46,536 nt of DNA from Acidimicrobiaceae bacterium (GTDB lineage Bacteria > Actinomycetota > Acidimicrobiia > Acidimicrobiales > UBA8592): positions 1-46,536 of the forward strand of contig PAQG01000040.1 of assembly GCA_002709645.1 (NCBI GenBank). Reading direction: 5' to 3'. The notes under the pieces were generated by a model. It was not told the DNA's origin. It was given only the letters and a program-made list of their open reading frames with translations, and made no database searches. Positions 44,246 to 46,536 of this stretch are shown in pieces. Within the stretch, counting starts at the first letter, position 1; every line of letters begins with the position of its first letter. Position numbers and translations under genes: made by a program.

Positions 44246-46536
44246 TATAAGTGGGATACCTACACCATCAAGGCCAAGAAGAAATTCCCGCCGGCTTCGG
44301 TTTATTGTTGCAATATCAATTGCAACAATAATCGTCCTTCTAGTCTCCTTACGAGGGATTGCAAGTTTCTATACGAATTATCTGTGGTTTGATTCACTTG
44401 GCTTTACAGCAGTTTGGAGAGGTGTCTTATTCGCAAAAATTGGGCTTGCACTTTTTTTCATTATTTTCACTTTTCTACTCTTTTGGATAAACCTTTTTGT
44501 CGCTGATCGGATTGCTCCTAGAACACGCCCCCAAGGCCCAGAAGAAGATTTCGTTAGCCGGTATCATGACACGATTGGCCCGCGTGCAGGCCTTTTCCGC
44601 ATCGCAGTCGCTGGCCTATTCTCCCTATTCCTTGGAGTCGGGACTTCAAGCAGATGGCAAGATTGGATACTTTTCAGAAATAAACAAGACTTCGGCGTAA
44701 AAGACCCCCAATTTAACATGGATATTGGGTTCTACGTTTTCCAACTCCCTTTCATCAAATTCCTAATCAATTGGATGTTCACAGCATTCATAGTCGTACT
44801 CATTATTACTGCTGCCGCGCATTACCTCAATGGAGGTATACGAATTAACACTCCCGGGAATCGTGTTACTGCTCCAGTGAAAGGACATATATCTGTCCTA
44901 TTAGCCATATTGGCCCTCATCAAAGCAGTTGATTACTGGTATCAGCGTTACTCACTCAATTTCTCAGGCAGAGGGGTGGTTGATGGGGCTAGTTATACAG
45001 ATGTAAACGCCCAACTGCCAGCAATTAAACTTCTCATACTCATTTCTATAGCGGCAGTGGTTCTCCTCATTATTAATATCTGGAGAAGAGGATGGGTCCT
45101 TCCAGTTGTCGCAGTGGGACTTTGGGCTTTCGTAACGATAGCTATAGGGAGTATTTATCCAGCTATTTATCAAAGATTTGTGGTGGAACCATCAGAATCC
45201 ACAAGAGAAGCACAATACATTGAACGAAATATCGAAGCTACTAGAACTGCATACGGGCTTACTGTCGCATCAGATAATGGATCTGATGGAAATATAGTTG
45301 AGCGGACTTTCACACCAAATGTTGAAGATGCATTAACGCTTGACGTACTTAAACGAAATGCTGGGACACTCAATAACCTCCGTCTCCTAGACCCAGGAAT
45401 TGTCTCCCCGACATTTCAGGCTCTAGAGGTGGAAAGGGAACAATTTAGATTCGCAGAAGACCTTGATGTTGATCGCTATGAAGTAGATGGAGATATCCGA
45501 ACCGTCGTCATCGCTGCTCGAGAATTAAATTTAGAAGGTGTTAATTCAGGATGGGAAAATCAGCATGTCGCTTTTACCCATGGATATGGGGTTGCTTTAG
45601 CCCCAGCTAATACTGTTACAGAACAGGGTGAACCAGATTTTGTTATTGGTGGACTTCCCGCGTCAATTAATGCGGAAAGACTTACCATTGAACTTGATCA
45701 ACCAAGAATTTACGTGGGAGAAGAACTTGAAGGTTACGCAATCGTTAACACCAACCGTTGCGAAATAGACTTTGCTTTAACAGGGGCTGAAAATATTCAA
45801 CAATCAGGATTATCTGAAGAATCCAATTGTGAAGGAAGTGATGGCTCGGGAGAAAATCTTCTTTATAAATATACTGGTAACGACGGTGTGACGGCCGGAA
45901 ATTTCTTTAGACGCCTTGCGTTCGCTCTTCGATTTGGAGATTTAAATCCTATTTTTTCCGGACTAATCAATAGTGATTCAAAATTCCTATTTAATCGTGG
46001 CGTTACTAATAGGGCGAAAGAACTCGCACCATTTCTCAGTTATGATGCTGACTCATATCCTGTGGTCATTGATGGAAGAATCAAATTTATTCTAGATGGA
46101 TACACGGCAACTAGTTTCTATCCATATTCGCAAAGCGCTGATCGTAATTCCATTCCTATTAGCAGTGGGCTCGCAAGTGATTTCAATTACGTTCGAAATT
46201 CAGTCAAAGTCGTCATTGACGCATACGACGGTGATGTGACGTTCTATGTCGTTGATGATCAAGACCCAATAATCAGGTCGTACATGAAAGCGTTCCCTGA
46301 CCTTTTCACTTTGGCTTTCCCAGAAGATGGATCATCCGATGGGATGCCTGAAGAAGTTTCGAATCATCTACGTTACCCAGAAGACTTATTTAAAGTACAA
46401 ACGAACATGTGGGGTCGATACCACCTAGATGATGCAAATGATTTCTATGAAGCAGCAGGAGCATGGGTTGTTTCATTAGACCCATGCGATGATCTTGAAA
46501 ACGCCCCAACCGCAATAGTCACAAGTACTGGATTAG
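44238..46536 (+). CDS. UPF0182 membrane protein (C-terminus outside window)
   Basis: 766 codons are present, open to the right edge; family members are about 900-1000 residues. Start ATG 44238. A basic N-terminus (SRPRRNSRRLR) leads into about seven membrane helices in the first 330 residues, with the family blocks NYLWFDSLGF, FVSRYHDTIGPRAG, SSRWQDWILFRN and DIGFYVFQLPF. The long remainder is an extracytoplasmic domain (for example RTAYGLTVASD and LRLLDPG). Widespread in actinobacteria and cyanobacteria; biochemical function unknown. It follows the S16 protease gene by 64 bases. Confidence 0.9.
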   Translation, partial: MADISGIPTPSRPRRNSRRLRFIVAISIATIIVLLVSLRGIASFYTNYLWFDSLGFTAVWRGVLFAKIGLALFFIIFTFLLFWINLFVADRIAPRTRPQGPEEDFVSRYHDTIGPRAGLFRIAVAGLFSLFLGVGTSSRWQDWILFRNKQDFGVKDPQFNMDIGFYVFQLPFIKFLINWMFTAFIVVLIITAAAHYLNGGIRINTPGNRVTAPVKGHISVLLAILALIKAVDYWYQRYSLNFSGRGVVDGASYTDVNAQLPAIKLLILISIAAVVLLIINIWRRGWVLPVVAVGLWAFVTIAIGSIYPAIYQRFVVEPSESTREAQYIERNIEATRTAYGLTVASDNGSDGNIVERTFTPNVEDALTLDVLKRNAGTLNNLRLLDPGIVSPTFQALEVEREQFRFAEDLDVDRYEVDGDIRTVVIAARELNLEGVNSGWENQHVAFTHGYGVALAPANTVTEQGEPDFVIGGLPASINAERLTIELDQPRIYVGEELEGYAIVNTNRCEIDFALTGAENIQQSGLSEESNCEGSDGSGENLLYKYTGNDGVTAGNFFRRLAFALRFGDLNPIFSGLINSDSKFLFNRGVTNRAKELAPFLSYDADSYPVVIDGRIKFILDGYTATSFYPYSQSADRNSIPISSGLASDFNYVRNSVKVVIDAYDGDVTFYVVDDQDPIIRSYMKAFPDLFTLAFPEDGSSDGMPEEVSNHLRYPEDLFKVQTNMWGRYHLDDANDFYEAAGAWVVSLDPCDDLENAPTAIVTSTGL

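Noticed and set aside
1-46536. tRNA, rRNA, CRISPR, insertion sequences and phage genes
   Set aside because: Looked for by eye (T-loop-like sequences, repeated spacers, transposase motifs, terminal repeats); none found.

Overview
The window looks like chromosomal DNA of an uncultivated, moderately low-GC actinobacterium with a streamlined gene layout. The evidence is two WhiB-type Fe-S regulators, an actinobacterial MoxR/VWA pair, a Zincin_2 (DUF2342) protein, a PAC2 protein, a UPF0182 protein and many 1-16 base gene overlaps. A marine Acidimicrobiia-like lineage is my best inference, not something the sequence proves. No rRNA, tRNA, CRISPR array, insertion sequence or phage gene was found.

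Layout: (1) 1-3341: the end of an acidic tandem-repeat protein, the PcrA/UvrD helicase and a membrane-anchored protein resembling a Rieske domain that has lost its ligands. (2) 3488-14686: a mostly plus-strand metabolic block, sucC-sucD-purN-purH-folD-icd, then a two-gene heterodimeric ABC exporter, then mdh. It combines TCA-cycle enzymes with the 10-formyl-tetrahydrofolate genes (FolD supplies the cofactor used by PurN and PurH). (3) 14705-16840 (minus): DUF368 polyprenyl-phosphate transporter, diacylglycerol-kinase-like lipid kinase and SCP2-like protein, tightly overlapped and probably a lipid-carrier recycling operon. (4) 16976-19577: cytochrome P450, methyltransferase and dienelactone hydrolase. 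(5) 19581-23104 (minus): a three-gene type-B succinate dehydrogenase, sdhC-sdhA-sdhB. (6) 23269-27113: HD phosphohydrolase, MoxR-type AAA+ ATPase, ROK kinase and PAC2 protein.

(7) 27114-30258: a divergent intergenic region with a strong terminator and a hidden 39-residue membrane-peptide ORF; an isochorismatase-fold protein lacking its nucleophile; an LPXTG surface protein; a CoA-type Nudix hydrolase; and an enoyl-CoA hydratase. (8) 30367-32396: the VWA partner of the MoxR ATPase, broken into two frames at an A7 run with a canonical -1 slippery heptamer. (9) 32592-35923: two convergent WhiB genes, an unknown 89-residue protein, a Nudix hydrolase, a possible 32-residue leader ORF, a Na/Pi cotransporter and a PhoU-like protein. 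(10) 36009-40111: MFS transporter, a Zincin_2 protein without its HExxH, an SDR-family protein and a 66-residue membrane protein with a DRLWRHPAE motif. (11) 40225-46536: MoaE, a 55-residue membrane protein, MreB, a HEAT-repeat protein with a small membrane partner, a PDZ/S16 protease and the start of a UPF0182 membrane protein.

The items most worth a second look are the split VWA gene with its possible programmed frameshift, the hidden small-protein genes (27288-27407, 34010-34108, 39911-40111, 40728-40895), and the unusual number of proteins that keep a known fold while losing the catalytic or metal-binding residues of that fold.
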